Assembly (NCBI RefSeq): GCF_000454545.1
Contig: NZ_CM002139.1
Span: 3,125,151 to 3,153,469 of the forward strand
DNA: 28,319 bases
Source of the DNA: Xanthomonas cassavae CFBP 4642
Lineage (GTDB): Bacteria; Pseudomonadota; Gammaproteobacteria; Xanthomonadales; Xanthomonadaceae
Direction: 5' to 3'
Below the pieces are notes generated by a model. It saw only the letters and a list, made by a program, of their open reading frames with translations, was not told where the DNA came from and ran no database searches. The position numbers and the translations under genes are program-made. Positions 7,974 to 16,445 of this stretch are shown here, piece after piece (positions within the stretch are counted from its first letter, which is position 1; each line of letters opens with the position of its first letter).

Positions 7974-8373
7974 AGTGCTGAACGATCTGCATTAGCGCGC
8001 CGACGCCCTCGCAAGTATTCCCTTCACCACCCTCGTTGTTCTTAAGAATCATGTTGGCGATCTGGCCAGCTGCGCCAATCAGAACACCACCGATAAGGAT
8101 CGGAGAAACCTCGGAAATGCGCTTGTGCGCGAAGGCAATCTGGTAACCAGCCACAATGACCGCAATGGTGACCACCGCGATCGAGCCCATGTTCAGCAGC
8201 CTCGTTACATTGTTCAGGAATCCGCAGACGCGGGTATCCGTGCCGCCGAGTTCATTTGTCGCGCCAGCGCCGCCAGCCACCAGCAACAACGAGGTGAACA
8301 GCAGCGCTTTCAGTGCCTGCGTGCCTACCATCTTGGCATCGGCAACTGTCTTCTTGTCGATTTCAAACTTCAT
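7966..8373 (-). CDS. virB2: VirB2, major pilin
   Basis: The protein has 135 residues from the ATG at 8373, which has AAGGAG upstream. The N-terminal region holds a long signal sequence with a hydrophobic core (ALLFTSLLLVAGGAGA) and a likely cleavage near AGA/TNE. The mature part has two hydrophobic helices (MGSIAVVTIAVIVAGYQIAF and VSPILIGGVLIGAAGQIANM) joined by a basic loop (AHKRISE), the classic hairpin of VirB2 pilins. Two Cys flank the mature core (RVCGFL and NTCEGV) and could form a disulfide. VirB2 polymerises into the T4SS pilus. It lies between virB1 and virB3. Confidence 0.92.
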   Translation of the reverse strand: MKFEIDKKTVADAKMVGTQALKALLFTSLLLVAGGAGATNELGGTDTRVCGFLNNVTRLLNMGSIAVVTIAVIVAGYQIAFAHKRISEVSPILIGGVLIGAAGQIANMILKNNEGGEGNTCEGVGALMQIVQHYA

Positions 8374-8431
8374 GTCTAACTCCTTGGGAACAGAGGGGGT
8401 CCAGCAGCCATATCCGTGGCAATGTTTCATC

Positions 8432-9274
8432 CTAAAAAACAAATGCACTATCGACTTGCGGAGCTGTCTGCGGCGCACGCTGCGCAGCGACGGGTGCAGC
8501 AGGTTGATCAGGCGATGTAGCCGCCTGCGGAGCAGCAGCAGGCAAGGCCACGCCGCGCCCCTGGCCCGTTGGCTTTACGACGTACAGCTCGCTCTCCTCC
8601 GCAGGGGCCGCGGGTGAGATGCGGCTCGGCAGAGAATAAGGTGCTGCAGGTGGCGCTAGCATAGGCGCTGAGGGTGAAGCCGTCGTGTGGCCGATACCCG
8701 AAAAATCCTGAATGCGACGCGCGACGATCGCATCCGCCAATTCGGCAGCCGCCTGCCGCAACGGATTGGCAGGCCGTAACTGCACCTGGCGAGTCGGAAC
8801 GACCGCAATGGCCTCGGCGCCGGACGCTGAAGACGCTACCGACTGGCGAATGGATGCATAGATCTTCTGCACGTAGCCATGCTTGAAGCCGGTTTCGAAA
8901 TTTCCGGAGTAGTAGCAACTGAACGATTTACCCCAATTGGCGCCGGAGCGGGAATGGCATTCGGCCAGGATGCGCGAGGCGGCGACAAGATTCGGGCACT
9001 TCTCGAACGCCATCTCATAGCTAGTCAGGCCGTACTTCTGCAGGTTGTACCGATTGACCTGGCCAAGCCCCAAGGAGAAGTTGTAGCCCTTCTGTTCCAG
9101 CATCTTGGCGGTGGCAACCGCTTCGGCCAGACCGCGCGGCTCACGCACCAGCCGTCCGCCCACCACGCCAATGGCATAGGGATTACGCGAGGACTCGACA
9201 CGGACAACGTGCTGCATCACCTCGCCGGGAACGGCCAGTCCAGTGCACCCCATCAGTTCCATGCCAGGCAACAT
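8432..9274 (-). CDS. virB1: VirB1, periplasmic lytic transglycosylase
   Basis: The 280-residue protein has a lysozyme-like SLT domain at about residues 15-160. The catalytic glutamate is Glu27 in VVRVESSRNPYAIGVV, followed by the SLT motifs YNFSLGLGQVNRYN and SCYYSGNF. VirB1 locally cuts the cell wall so that the secretion channel can assemble. The C-terminal 100 residues are Pro/Ala-rich, low complexity and probably unstructured. The start codon has GGAGGAG upstream. No clear N-terminal signal peptide is visible, which is odd for a periplasmic enzyme; the N-terminus is only mildly hydrophobic (GMELMGCTGLAVPG). It lies between virB11 and virB2. Confidence 0.92.
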   Translation of the reverse strand: MLPGMELMGCTGLAVPGEVMQHVVRVESSRNPYAIGVVGGRLVREPRGLAEAVATAKMLEQKGYNFSLGLGQVNRYNLQKYGLTSYEMAFEKCPNLVAASRILAECHSRSGANWGKSFSCYYSGNFETGFKHGYVQKIYASIRQSVASSASGAEAIAVVPTRQVQLRPANPLRQAAAELADAIVARRIQDFSGIGHTTASPSAPMLAPPAAPYSLPSRISPAAPAEESELYVVKPTGQGRGVALPAAAPQAATSPDQPAAPVAAQRAPQTAPQVDSAFVF

Positions 9275-9322
9275 GTCATTTCTCCTCCACGATCAGATCA
9301 TTTCCACTGCAGAACCGGCACC

Positions 9323-10363
9323 TCATCCCCCGCGCAACGTTCTCAGGGGGTCGAAATCGATGCCGGTGATGAAGCGTCGCCCGGCGTGCGCCTTGATGTG
9401 AACCACGATGTCGATGGTCATCCTCAGCAACCGCTTGATGACCTCGAACTCCAGGCCTGAGCCCTCATTGGAGGCCTTCACCATCAAGGCCAGCTGGTCC
9501 CATGTCTGCTCGACGCTTCCGGCGTGGCAGCTGGTAATGGAACCCGGATGCCCCGATGCGCAGTTACGAATGAAGTAGAAGGACTCATCACCACGCAGCT
9601 CGGCAAGAATGATGCGGTCCGGCTTCATGCGCAGACAGGCTTCCATGCAGCTTTTGGCAGTGACATTACTGGTGCTTTGCCCACCTTTGGAGTACAGCAG
9701 GTGCACGGCATTGGGCTGGCTGATAAACAGCTCCCGTGCGTCCTCGATGGTTACCAGGCGCTCTTCGCTTGGGATGTGATTGACCAGCGCCTTCATGAAG
9801 GTGGTCTTGCCGCTACCCGTCGCCCCGGCAACGACCACGTTCTTCTTGTACAACACGCATTTCTTGAAGAATTCGGCGTAATCGCGCTTGCGACGCAATT
9901 CCAGAAGTTCCTGATCGTGGTCGCTGACATCAGCCGACTGCTCCAGCACCTCGTCGAAGAATCCGTCGTGCTTGTACTGCTCCAACGACTTGGTGTGCTT
10001 GGAAGGTAGCCGGATCGTGATGGATACCTTGCCCGCATCGCAGGCGGGAGGCATCACGAACTGCGCGCGCTGGCCGGTCGGAAAGGTCAACGACACCACC
10101 GGATCCGCATCGGTGATGCGCTGTCCGGTATTGCTCTCATTGACGACTGCGGTACAGAACTGACGCGCGCGATCGTACGTGAGCGATGGCACGTCGACAC
10201 GCTGCCAGCCATGGATGGTTTCCAGGTACAGCTCGCCAGGACGGTTGATGCATATTTCAGTGACATCCGGCGAGTTCAAATAATCCAGGATGCCCAGCAC
10301 CGCGTACTGGTAATCCAGAAAATCATTTGAAATTCGCGCTGTTGGGGAATCGTCGATCGTCAT
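9323..10363 (-). CDS. virB11: VirB11, hexameric traffic ATPase
   Basis: This PulE/VirB11-family ATPase forms a cytoplasmic hexamer at the base of the T4SS and switches the machine between pilus building and secretion. Visible motifs are Walker A (GATGSGKTTFMKAL) near residue 180, the Asp box (ERLVTIEDARELF), a Walker B-type segment (RIILAELRGDESFYF) and the His box (GHPGSITSCHAG). From the ATG at 10363 it has 346 residues. A GTG at 10381 would add six residues and overlap the virB10 stop; I prefer the ATG but cannot exclude the GTG. It is followed by virB1 after 48 bases. Confidence 0.94.
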   Translation of the reverse strand: MTIDDSPTARISNDFLDYQYAVLGILDYLNSPDVTEICINRPGELYLETIHGWQRVDVPSLTYDRARQFCTAVVNESNTGQRITDADPVVSLTFPTGQRAQFVMPPACDAGKVSITIRLPSKHTKSLEQYKHDGFFDEVLEQSADVSDHDQELLELRRKRDYAEFFKKCVLYKKNVVVAGATGSGKTTFMKALVNHIPSEERLVTIEDARELFISQPNAVHLLYSKGGQSTSNVTAKSCMEACLRMKPDRIILAELRGDESFYFIRNCASGHPGSITSCHAGSVEQTWDQLALMVKASNEGSGLEFEVIKRLLRMTIDIVVHIKAHAGRRFITGIDFDPLRTLRGG

Positions 10364-10377
10364 GGCAACCACTTCAT

Positions 10378-11550
10378 TCACTTCGGCAGGACAGCCGAGA
10401 AATCGACGTCCTTGGCAACATAGACGTTCAGTACCGTGCCCTGATTGATCGTCAGGGTGGCGGGACGACGTCCGGACTTCTCGACCGCCTGTTCGGCAAG
10501 CTGCTGCATGCTTCGGGCAGTGTTACTTTCAAAAGGCTGCTGCGTGATGATTCCGCTGCCAACGCCGATTGTCGTGGTCTCCGGACCGTACTCTGCAGCT
10601 GCGTACTTGAAGGCATCGCTCAACAGGCTGATGAACAACGCGGACGCAATCTTGTTACCCCAATGGGCATTGTAGTTACCCGGGTGGCCAGCGCTGCCTA
10701 GCGTGTCGATGCCAGGTCCTACCAGGGTGACATCCAGCCCGGTCGGCGTGGTGACGCGATCCCACACAACCTGCAAACGTCGAGTGGTCGGCTCCCCGGC
10801 GCCGTACTGCCCGAGCATCTTGGAACCCTTGGGCAGAAGCAGGTTGTGTCCATTGATGGAATAGACCGGCTCGGTGACGATGCACGAGGTGTAGCCGCCA
10901 AAATCGGAGATGATCCGGGTTTCCAGGATGCAGCGGATGTAGGTGCCGCGCACCAGCTGACCATCAGGATTGCTGATCGGCTTGGCCAAGGTGATCTGGC
11001 TGTCTTCCGGGTTCTGGGGGGGAGGTTGCGCTCCCGGCTGGCCGGGCAAGCCCGCTCCGTTCGTAGCGGACTCGGCGAGGATGCGCCGCTCCAGCAAGGT
11101 TGGGCCACGCTGACGCTCGGGCGCCGAGCTGACCTCATCGGTTTCATCGGTTGGCATCGGTGGCAGCGGCGGCAAGCTCGGCTGTTGCGCGAGCGGAACC
11201 GGCGGCTCCTCGACGGGTGCAGTCATGTTTTGCGGCAACGCGGGTGCAACGACCGTCTCTGTGCGCTGTTTCGGCGGAGCGGAATCTTCACCGCTTCCAG
11301 ATGCAAGCCAGAAGATTGCAAGAATCAACAGCGCCGCAATGGCAGCCAGGAACACCAGCGCCTTTCGATTCAGCCGCTTGATGTCGCTGGAGCGCAACAC
11401 CGGTTCATTGGCGTCCAGATCCGGCTCTGCACCTGCCTGCTGGCGGGCAAAGTATGGATTGCTGCGCTCGTTGTACTCACTGTTGCGCTGCTCCTCCCCA
11501 GCATTGTTCGGGGAGCGCTCATCAGGACTGTTTGGAGTATTCGAGTTCAC
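10378..11550 (-). CDS. virB10: VirB10, inner-to-outer membrane scaffold
   Basis: The 390-residue protein begins at a GTG (11550) that overlaps the virB9 stop by four bases, so translation is coupled. A short cytoplasmic N-terminus is followed by one membrane helix near residues 66-84 (LVFLAAIAALLILAIFWLAS). A Pro-rich periplasmic linker spans about residues 90-135, and the TrbI/VirB10 beta-barrel domain runs from about 190 to the end. Segments typical of the domain are GTYIRCILET and VWDRVTTPTGLD, and the C-terminal antenna helices that cross the outer membrane lie around ALFISLLSDAFKYAAAEYG. VirB10 spans the envelope and gates the pore with VirB7 and VirB9. Confidence 0.94.
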   Translation of the reverse strand: MNSNTPNSPDERSPNNAGEEQRNSEYNERSNPYFARQQAGAEPDLDANEPVLRSSDIKRLNRKALVFLAAIAALLILAIFWLASGSGEDSAPPKQRTETVVAPALPQNMTAPVEEPPVPLAQQPSLPPLPPMPTDETDEVSSAPERQRGPTLLERRILAESATNGAGLPGQPGAQPPPQNPEDSQITLAKPISNPDGQLVRGTYIRCILETRIISDFGGYTSCIVTEPVYSINGHNLLLPKGSKMLGQYGAGEPTTRRLQVVWDRVTTPTGLDVTLVGPGIDTLGSAGHPGNYNAHWGNKIASALFISLLSDAFKYAAAEYGPETTTIGVGSGIITQQPFESNTARSMQQLAEQAVEKSGRRPATLTINQGTVLNVYVAKDVDFSAVLPK

Positions 11551-12314
11551 TTTTGCTTGTTCCTTCGCAGACCGACGACGTTATCGCCATGGCGAACCAC
11601 CAGAAACGGGTAAGTCCCGTGCACGATCAGGGTGTTGCCCTCTACAGTCGTGTTGACGAGAAAATCCTCTGCATGTTCCTTCTCCCGGGCAAACACCGCA
11701 GGAAAATTCCCGGTCGGGAAGCGCGTCAAATCCATATTGATGTAAGTAAACTTTCCGTCGTCATAGACCCGACTCGGAATCAGCCAGGACTTCTTGCTTC
11801 GCGTTGCATAGTCATAGTCATAGTAATAACGCCGATCCTTGAGAATCTTGGCATTCAGCAGCGGGCCCTTCTTCGCGGTATCAGCGTCTTCGACGTTGTT
11901 GAAACTCGTGTCCTTCGGGTAAGTGAAGACCACCTTGTACTGAACACCTGCCTGCTTCGCCTGCTCCAGGCGCTGCCAATCGGTCGCAACCACCTTGAGC
12001 TCAAGAATGTAAGAGTGCGTTGCCGTACGAATCATCATGTTCGTATCGACATCGACATTCTTCGGCTTGAGATAAAAGACATTCTCACGCCGCGTGAGCT
12101 CCCAGCCGCCAGTGAAACCGGTGCTGTAGTCCAGGATCTTTTCGTTCGGGCTCAGCTCGACCTGAGTGGTGATGCCGAGACCTGTACGCACCTGATAAAT
12201 ACGATCCGGCGCATATTCATACTCCTGCACCACTTGAGCAGCCGCCGAGAAAACGCATAGTGCAAGTGGCAGTGCTGAAAATAGCGCAGCCCTGTACCGA
12301 TTAAAAAGTTTCAT
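11547..12314 (-). CDS. virB9: VirB9, outer membrane core complex protein
   Basis: The 255-residue protein has a signal peptide (residues 1-26, cleaved near AAA/QVV). The mature part follows the VirB9/CagX pattern: YAPDRIYQVRTGLGITTQVEL at the N-terminus, GGWELTRRENVFYLKPKNVDVDTNMMI in the middle, and a C-terminal beta domain (FVHG-like VEGNTLIVHGTYPFLVVRHG) that holds VirB7 and lines the outer membrane ring. It starts with ATGA overlapping the virB8 stop and ends overlapping the virB10 GTG, so it is coupled on both sides. The length is normal and the frame intact. Confidence 0.94.
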   Translation of the reverse strand: MKLFNRYRAALFSALPLALCVFSAAAQVVQEYEYAPDRIYQVRTGLGITTQVELSPNEKILDYSTGFTGGWELTRRENVFYLKPKNVDVDTNMMIRTATHSYILELKVVATDWQRLEQAKQAGVQYKVVFTYPKDTSFNNVEDADTAKKGPLLNAKILKDRRYYYDYDYATRSKKSWLIPSRVYDDGKFTYINMDLTRFPTGNFPAVFAREKEHAEDFLVNTTVEGNTLIVHGTYPFLVVRHGDNVVGLRRNKQK

Positions 12315-13345
12315 CGACCGCTTGCTCCATTGACATTATTCGGCATCCTTTGGGGTTGTACCGCAGGCTGAACTGCCGGCTGCATCTGATCCGGGAATGC
12401 AGGCTGCGCCTGCTGCTGGGGCACCCCGCCCTGGGGCACCCCGCCCTGTGGCGCCACTCCCTGCTGCAGCGGCACACCGCCTTGCGGCACCGCACCAGAA
12501 ATATTCGCTGCATTGGGGTCGACAACGGCAGGCGCCGCTTGCTGTACCGCTACCTGCGGCTGCGCGTTGATCACGGCGCCAGCGGCCGGGGCTATCGGCA
12601 GCGAGGAATAATCGTTATCCACCCGATAATCGGTCACACGAAAGCCCAGGGGATTCTCAACCCGCAAACTGTCACTCATTTCCAGGTTGTCCTGGTACAC
12701 GAATGCCATGGTGGCAATCTTGTTGTCGAGCAAGGTGGAGACGGTAGAATTTTTGTCGTACACCGTTCGCTGGAAGCGTACGGTTGCCCCCTTGTAGGGC
12801 TGCCCCTGTCCGCCGATCAAGGTAATGCTCAAGATGTTGATGCGAATCGCCCGGAGCTTGCCGTAGGTATTCAAGGGCCGCAATGGATTGTTGGACGAAT
12901 GCAGCGCGCGATACTCGCTGACCACATTCGTGGCTCCCATCGCCGAGACCGTATTCCAGTCGCGCTGCCCGATGATGGAAAGATCGAACGATTCACGCGC
13001 GATAATGAAACGCGCAATATTGCTGCGCGCCAGCGCCTCGCTGGTGCTGATGGTCCGCCCGCCGAAATTCTTTTCGAGCTTGGCGATGGTGCTGGTACCG
13101 GAGTACGCATCTGCCATAACCAAATACGGCACTTTCTCCTTGAGCGGCAGCATGTAGTAATAGCCGCCTGCCGTCATGACCGTGATCACCATGGACACAC
13201 CGGCCACCATCCACGCACGTTTTTCACTGCGGCGCGCGAGATCAGCGATGCTCACCTCGTAGTTCACCGCTTTCTGGACAGCCGCACCTACCTGTGCAGA
13301 CCCATCCTTTTCACTGATCTTCTTACGCAACATGTCGAGATCCAT
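12311..13345 (-). CDS. virB8: VirB8, inner membrane assembly factor with repeat tail
   Basis: The protein has 344 residues from the ATG at 13345; a GTG one codon earlier is possible. A cytoplasmic segment of about 45 residues precedes one membrane helix (WMVAGVSMVITVMTAGGYYY, about 46-66). The periplasmic VirB8 domain (about 75-235) has the usual segments, including DWNTVSAMGA and LRIENPLGF-like SLRVENPLGFRVTDYRVD. VirB8 dimers help nucleate the machine in the inner membrane. After residue 235 there is a long Pro/Gln/Gly tail with repeated GGVPQ-type units (12417-12500 in DNA), which is not part of the standard domain and is common in xanthomonad VirB8. The stop overlaps the virB9 start. Confidence 0.93.
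   Translation of the reverse strand: MDLDMLRKKISEKDGSAQVGAAVQKAVNYEVSIADLARRSEKRAWMVAGVSMVITVMTAGGYYYMLPLKEKVPYLVMADAYSGTSTIAKLEKNFGGRTISTSEALARSNIARFIIARESFDLSIIGQRDWNTVSAMGATNVVSEYRALHSSNNPLRPLNTYGKLRAIRINILSITLIGGQGQPYKGATVRFQRTVYDKNSTVSTLLDNKIATMAFVYQDNLEMSDSLRVENPLGFRVTDYRVDNDYSSLPIAPAAGAVINAQPQVAVQQAAPAVVDPNAANISGAVPQGGVPLQQGVAPQGGVPQGGVPQQQAQPAFPDQMQPAVQPAVQPQRMPNNVNGASGR
12417..12500 (-). repeat. in-frame GGVPQ-type repeats in the virB8 tail
   Basis: Imperfect 15-bp units encode GGVPQ-like pentapeptides (GGVPLQQ, APQGGVPQ, GGVPQQQ). Two adjacent units read GGGGCACCCCGCCCT. Because the unit length is a multiple of three, slippage would lengthen or shorten the tail without breaking the frame. 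Confidence 0.6.
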
Positions 13346-13456
13346 CACCAGAAGGCCTTGACAGGCCTAAAACTATTGCCGCGACAACACGCGGATGCTT
13401 GGGAGACTTGCACTGTCTGCCGGACGCGCGCGCGCTGGCGCCCGACCGGCGATCAG

Positions 13457-13870
13457 TCATTGCAGCTTTGCTCCGGATGCAACAGGCACCGGCTGCACCA
13501 ACAGCTTGTTGGCAGATACGGTTACCGATACGCCTTGTGCCGCGTACGCAGCGCTCAACTCGGTGGCGGCCTGCTGGACGCTGGTGGTGCTGATGGTGGA
13601 GACCGGCGCGATAAGGGTGTAATCAGACGGCAGGTTGTAGGACAGCTGCATGTTCGAATCGGCTGCCCATCGCTCCAGCATGGTTTTCAACGTCCCATCC
13701 ATGGGCGTGGCCTGGTAAGTGTAGGAGGTATAGAGCGGGATCTCGGTCGGAGCCTCGTCGAAATGATTGACGTGCTTCCACCTTCCACCAAAGTCAGGAG
13801 CAGGCTTGGTCGCGCAGGCACCGATCAACCCCACAACCACGAAGACCAGCGACAGCTTGGACGCGTACAT
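13457..13870 (-). CDS. virB7: VirB7 lipoprotein with C-terminal N0-like domain
   Basis: The protein has 137 residues from the ATG at 13870. An upstream extension to 13987 in the same frame would bury the signal sequence and has no support. The lipobox LIGAC gives a lipidated Cys19. A short VirB9-binding segment follows (ATKPAPDFGGRW), then a globular domain at about residues 55-130 (GTLKTMLERWAADSNMQLSYN, TTSVQQAATELSAAYAAQG). This is the N0-type domain found in Xanthomonadaceae VirB7 and absent from the short classical VirB7 of Agrobacterium. It is the first gene of the visible virB cluster and anchors the outer membrane core. Confidence 0.92.
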   Translation of the reverse strand: MYASKLSLVFVVVGLIGACATKPAPDFGGRWKHVNHFDEAPTEIPLYTSYTYQATPMDGTLKTMLERWAADSNMQLSYNLPSDYTLIAPVSTISTTSVQQAATELSAAYAAQGVSVTVSANKLLVQPVPVASGAKLQ

Positions 13871-14110
13871 CGGATTCACTCTGACTCTCCAACTCGTAAA
13901 TTTCGGGCCTGAAAACGCAAAAAGCCTCGACCCCACGCACTCGTAAGCGGCGGAAGCAAGGCAGTCTCTTAAAATCCATCCAGCCACTCGCTTATAGACA
14001 GGCGGACGCGCAAGCGCAGTACAGCCTTAGACGAGGGCACCCCGGAAAACAATGAACATGAATACGCTTGAGAACCATCCATAGTGTCGCTCCTGTACGG
14101 CCCTTCCGGC
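13871..14110 (-). promoter_or_regulatory. virB7 leader with several GGA motifs (CsrA-type)
   Basis: On the minus strand, GGA triplets (TCC on plus) occur upstream of virB7 at 13888-13890, 13975-13977, 13979-13981, 14078-14080, 14091-14093 and 14105-14107. Two lie together in TGGATGGA. GGA is the core of CsrA/RsmA binding sites, and CsrA is known to repress the X. citri virB operon. The role here is inferred. No transcription start could be fixed. A 37-codon ORF with an AGGAG site (start 14082, stop at 13969) lies inside the leader; I see no homology and do not call it as a gene. Confidence 0.4.
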
Positions 14111-14139
14111 GCCGCGCCCCTTAACCAAGCTCACCAACC

Positions 14140-14154
14140 GTAAATTCTTGATAA
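14140..14154. promoter_or_regulatory. possible CpxR-type box upstream of virB7
   Basis: GTAAATTCTTGATAA resembles the CpxR consensus GTAAA-N5-GTAAA, with one mismatch in the second half. It lies about 270 bases upstream of virB7, where a virB promoter would be expected. Single short matches of this kind arise often by chance, so the call is weak. Confidence 0.25.
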
Positions 14155-14356
14155 CTCTGCCCTTAACCGCCAGGCGAGTCAACATTCGCTGCACATCTTC
14201 ACGCGACTTACGTGGCCTGTCGCACACTTATTGAAAACGTTCTCACATTCATCACGACGCAGCTGCAACCCTGGCTGGCTACACCGAGCCAGCGCTCACC
14301 AGGCCCTACCTCGCTTCCGCATACTGATCGATACCTGCTCAAGAACACGACCAACG

Positions 14357-14599
14357 CTATCGCCCCAGAGCTGATCGCTTCCCCGGCACATCGGGTTCAC
14401 GCGCATCTCTGTCACTTTCCACCAGCGAATTGATCCAGAGTGATGCCTGGTCATAGGAAAGATCGGGAGTCACCCGCGTCCCCGCATCCGTGACAACCGC
14501 ATATCCGAGCACGGCATCCGCCGTGTACACCCTTTCACGGGAAATCGCCACGACACGGTATCCTCCTCTGGCAAGCACCGTGTGCTGATACTCGTCCAT
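14357..14599 (-). CDS. small hypothetical protein
   Basis: This ORF encodes 80 residues from the ATG at 14599. I do not recognise a family. The sequence (MDEYQHTVLARGGYRVVAISRE, then AVLGYAVVTDAGTRVTPDLSY, then SLWINSLVESD) has the composition and alternation of a small alpha/beta protein and no signal peptide or membrane segment, so it reads more like a gene than its neighbours in other frames. In-frame ATGs at 14614 and 14626 are alternatives. It lies in the 1.2-kb stretch between virB7 and the integrated element. The remainder of that stretch (14600-15049) shows no gene, RNA or repeat that I can support. Confidence 0.4.
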   Translation of the reverse strand: MDEYQHTVLARGGYRVVAISRERVYTADAVLGYAVVTDAGTRVTPDLSYDQASLWINSLVESDRDAREPDVPGKRSALGR

Positions 14600-15049
14600 T
14601 GCTGCGCGCTCCATGCCTGACGTCACGAAATTGTAACGTAGCGCATGTGAAGAAGAAGCGACGCGTCAGACGTCCCTGCCGCTACGCCTCCGCAGACGGC
14701 GCTGCATCATAGGCTGCAGTCCACTGCACGTCTCACCTCGATCGCTCAGGACGACTGGCCCTGCGAACGACTGGACGCGGTCAATTGCGCCATCCACGAA
14801 CCACAGGATTGCAGCAGGAAAAAGAGCAAGACATGTGCGGTGCTCACGCCGCATAGCGTTTACGATGATCAGCTTTGCGCCAAGACCGCACGTCCCAGCG
14901 TCAAATGCTGTGCGAGGCGCTCGGCATATACAGAAGCTCCGACAGTGTCTGCTCGGCTCGACGCTCTGCGCCTGTACTTTCTGCCAGAAGTCAGGATGCA
15001 GCGACTCTGCATCTCGTAATCCACTCAAGTCGCCGTGCATCTGGACTTG

Positions 15050-15097
15050 GAGTGGTGGGCGGTACAGGGTTCGAACCTGTGACCCCTACCATGTCAA
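15050..15097. repeat. attL: displaced 3' end of tRNA-Val
   Basis: These 48 bases are identical to 24442-24489. They cover the tRNA-Val(GAC) sequence from the anticodon loop to the CCA end plus three bases, and then diverge. There is no 5' tRNA half here, so this copy is the displaced fragment. Confidence 0.93.
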
Positions 15098-15192
15098 CGG
15101 GATTCTAGGGGTAGTCGCAGCAAGGGGATAGCCTGCAAAGCCTTGATTCAACGTCTCATTGGATGCGAGTGCGTCCATGTACGTTTGCTTTT

Positions 15193-15212
15193 TTGCAGGA
15201 GCCTTGCAGGAC
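15193..15212 (+). repeat. putative integrase arm-type sites, left
   Basis: TTGCAGGAGCCTTGCAGGAC is a tandem pair of TTGCAGG units, 11 bases apart, about 95 bases inside attL and immediately upstream of the integrase start. A matching pair, TTGCAGGATGGTTGCAGGAC, lies at 24357-24376 inside attR. An inverted single unit (CCTGCAA) is at 15132-15138. Placement and spacing fit arm sites of a tyrosine integrase. Confidence 0.6.
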
Positions 15213-15216
15213 AGCC

Positions 15217-16445
15217 ATGCCGAAGATCACCCGAGAGCCGCTGACGCGGCGTTCCGTCGATAGCGCGAAGGCGACAGGCAAAGCCTACCGGATGCGCGAC
15301 GCCACCGTTCCCGGCTTGGTGCTGCGTGTCTCTGCCACTGGCGCGCGCTGCTGGGCCATCGTCTGGGGGCGTGGCCAGGAACGCACCTTCGGCGACTATC
15401 CCGCTCTGCCGCTGGAAGCAGCACGCGAGCGCGCCAAGAAGCTCGCCGGAGAGATCGCCGCACACGGCGCGCCGCTGGCGGTGATCGAGGCGGCCAGGCC
15501 AAAGCCCGCCACGCTGGGCACATTCGTGCGAGACCATTACGCCCCATGGGCCAAGGCCAATCAGAAGGCCGGCCAGGCGACCGTGGACGCGATCGCCGCG
15601 CACTTCGCCAAATGCTAGACAAGCCGCTCACCGCCATCTGTGCATTCGACCTGGAGCGGTTCAAGGCGCAGCGTCTGAGAGCCGGCATCAAGCCGGCGAC
15701 GGTGAACCGCGACCTCTCCCGGATCCGCGGTGCGCTGTCTCGCGCGGTCGATTGGGGAATGCTCGAGCAGCATCCGATGCGCACCGTGAAGCAGGCCAAG
15801 GGCGCCGACGACAGCCGCGTGCGGTACCTCACGCACGAGGAAGAACAGCAGTTGCGTGCCGGCCTGCAGAAGCGCGAACAGGAGCGCCGCGCGCTGCGCA
15901 CGAACGGCAACCGCTGGCAGTCCGATCGCGGTCACGTGGTGCGCGAGATGTGGCCGGCGGACGGCTTCACCGATCACCTGTTGCCGATCGTGCTGGTGGC
16001 GCTGAATACCGGCATGCGCCGCGGCGAGCTGCTGGGCCTGGACTGGGCAGACGTCAACCTAGCGGGCAAGCTCGTGACCGTCACGGTGGCCAACGCCAAG
16101 AGCCGCAAGGCACGCCACATCCCTCTCAACAGCGAGGCCCACGACACGCTCGCGCGCTGGGGCCAGCAGGGGACCGGTACCGGGCTGGTGTTCCCGTCGC
16201 CCAGGACAGGCCGGCGCATGGACAACATCAGCAGCAGCTGGGAGGAGCTGTGCGACACGATCGCCCTGCCCGGCTTCCGCTTCCACGATCTACGCCACAC
16301 GTTCGCTAGCCGCCTGGTGATGGCCGGCGTCGACCTCAACACTGTGCGTGAGCTGCTGGGGCACTCAGACATCCGCATGACGCTGCGCTATGCACACCTG
16401 GCGCCGGACAAGCTCGCCGAGGCCGTAAGTAAGCTCTCAGGCTGA
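15217..16445 (+). pseudogene. int: tyrosine integrase, frameshifted
   Basis: The gene encodes a phage-type tyrosine recombinase in two frames. The first part runs from the ATG at 15217 (AGGA upstream) to a stop at 15618. It covers the Arm-DNA-binding DUF4102-type domain (MPKITREPLTRRSVDSAK, then DATVPGLVLRV and RTFGDYPALPLEAAR) and the start of the SAM-like domain. The frame is lost at about 15608-15613, where one base seems missing (...HFAK then MLDKPL). The second part continues to 16445 with the whole catalytic domain: Arg in NTGMRRGELLGL, Lys in NAKSRKARHIPL, HDLRHTFAS, LLGHSDIRMT and Tyr in RYAHLAP. If joined it would have about 409 residues, normal for the family. It may be inactive, or a sequencing error. 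Confidence 0.85.

Noticed and set aside
12350..13912. A 520-codon open frame on the plus strand opposite virB7 and virB8
   Set aside because: It is an antisense shadow crossing two real genes and has unnatural composition.
14027..14227. A 66-codon minus-strand frame in the virB7 leader
   Set aside because: It lacks family resemblance and a convincing start, and it overlaps the probable leader.
14666..15040. A 124-codon minus-strand frame before attL
   Set aside because: It is Cys/Arg-rich without family pattern or ribosome site and is probably chance.
15051..15097. A second functional tRNA-Val at the left end of the element
   Set aside because: Only the part from anticodon loop to CCA is present; the 5' half is missing, so it is the displaced att fragment.
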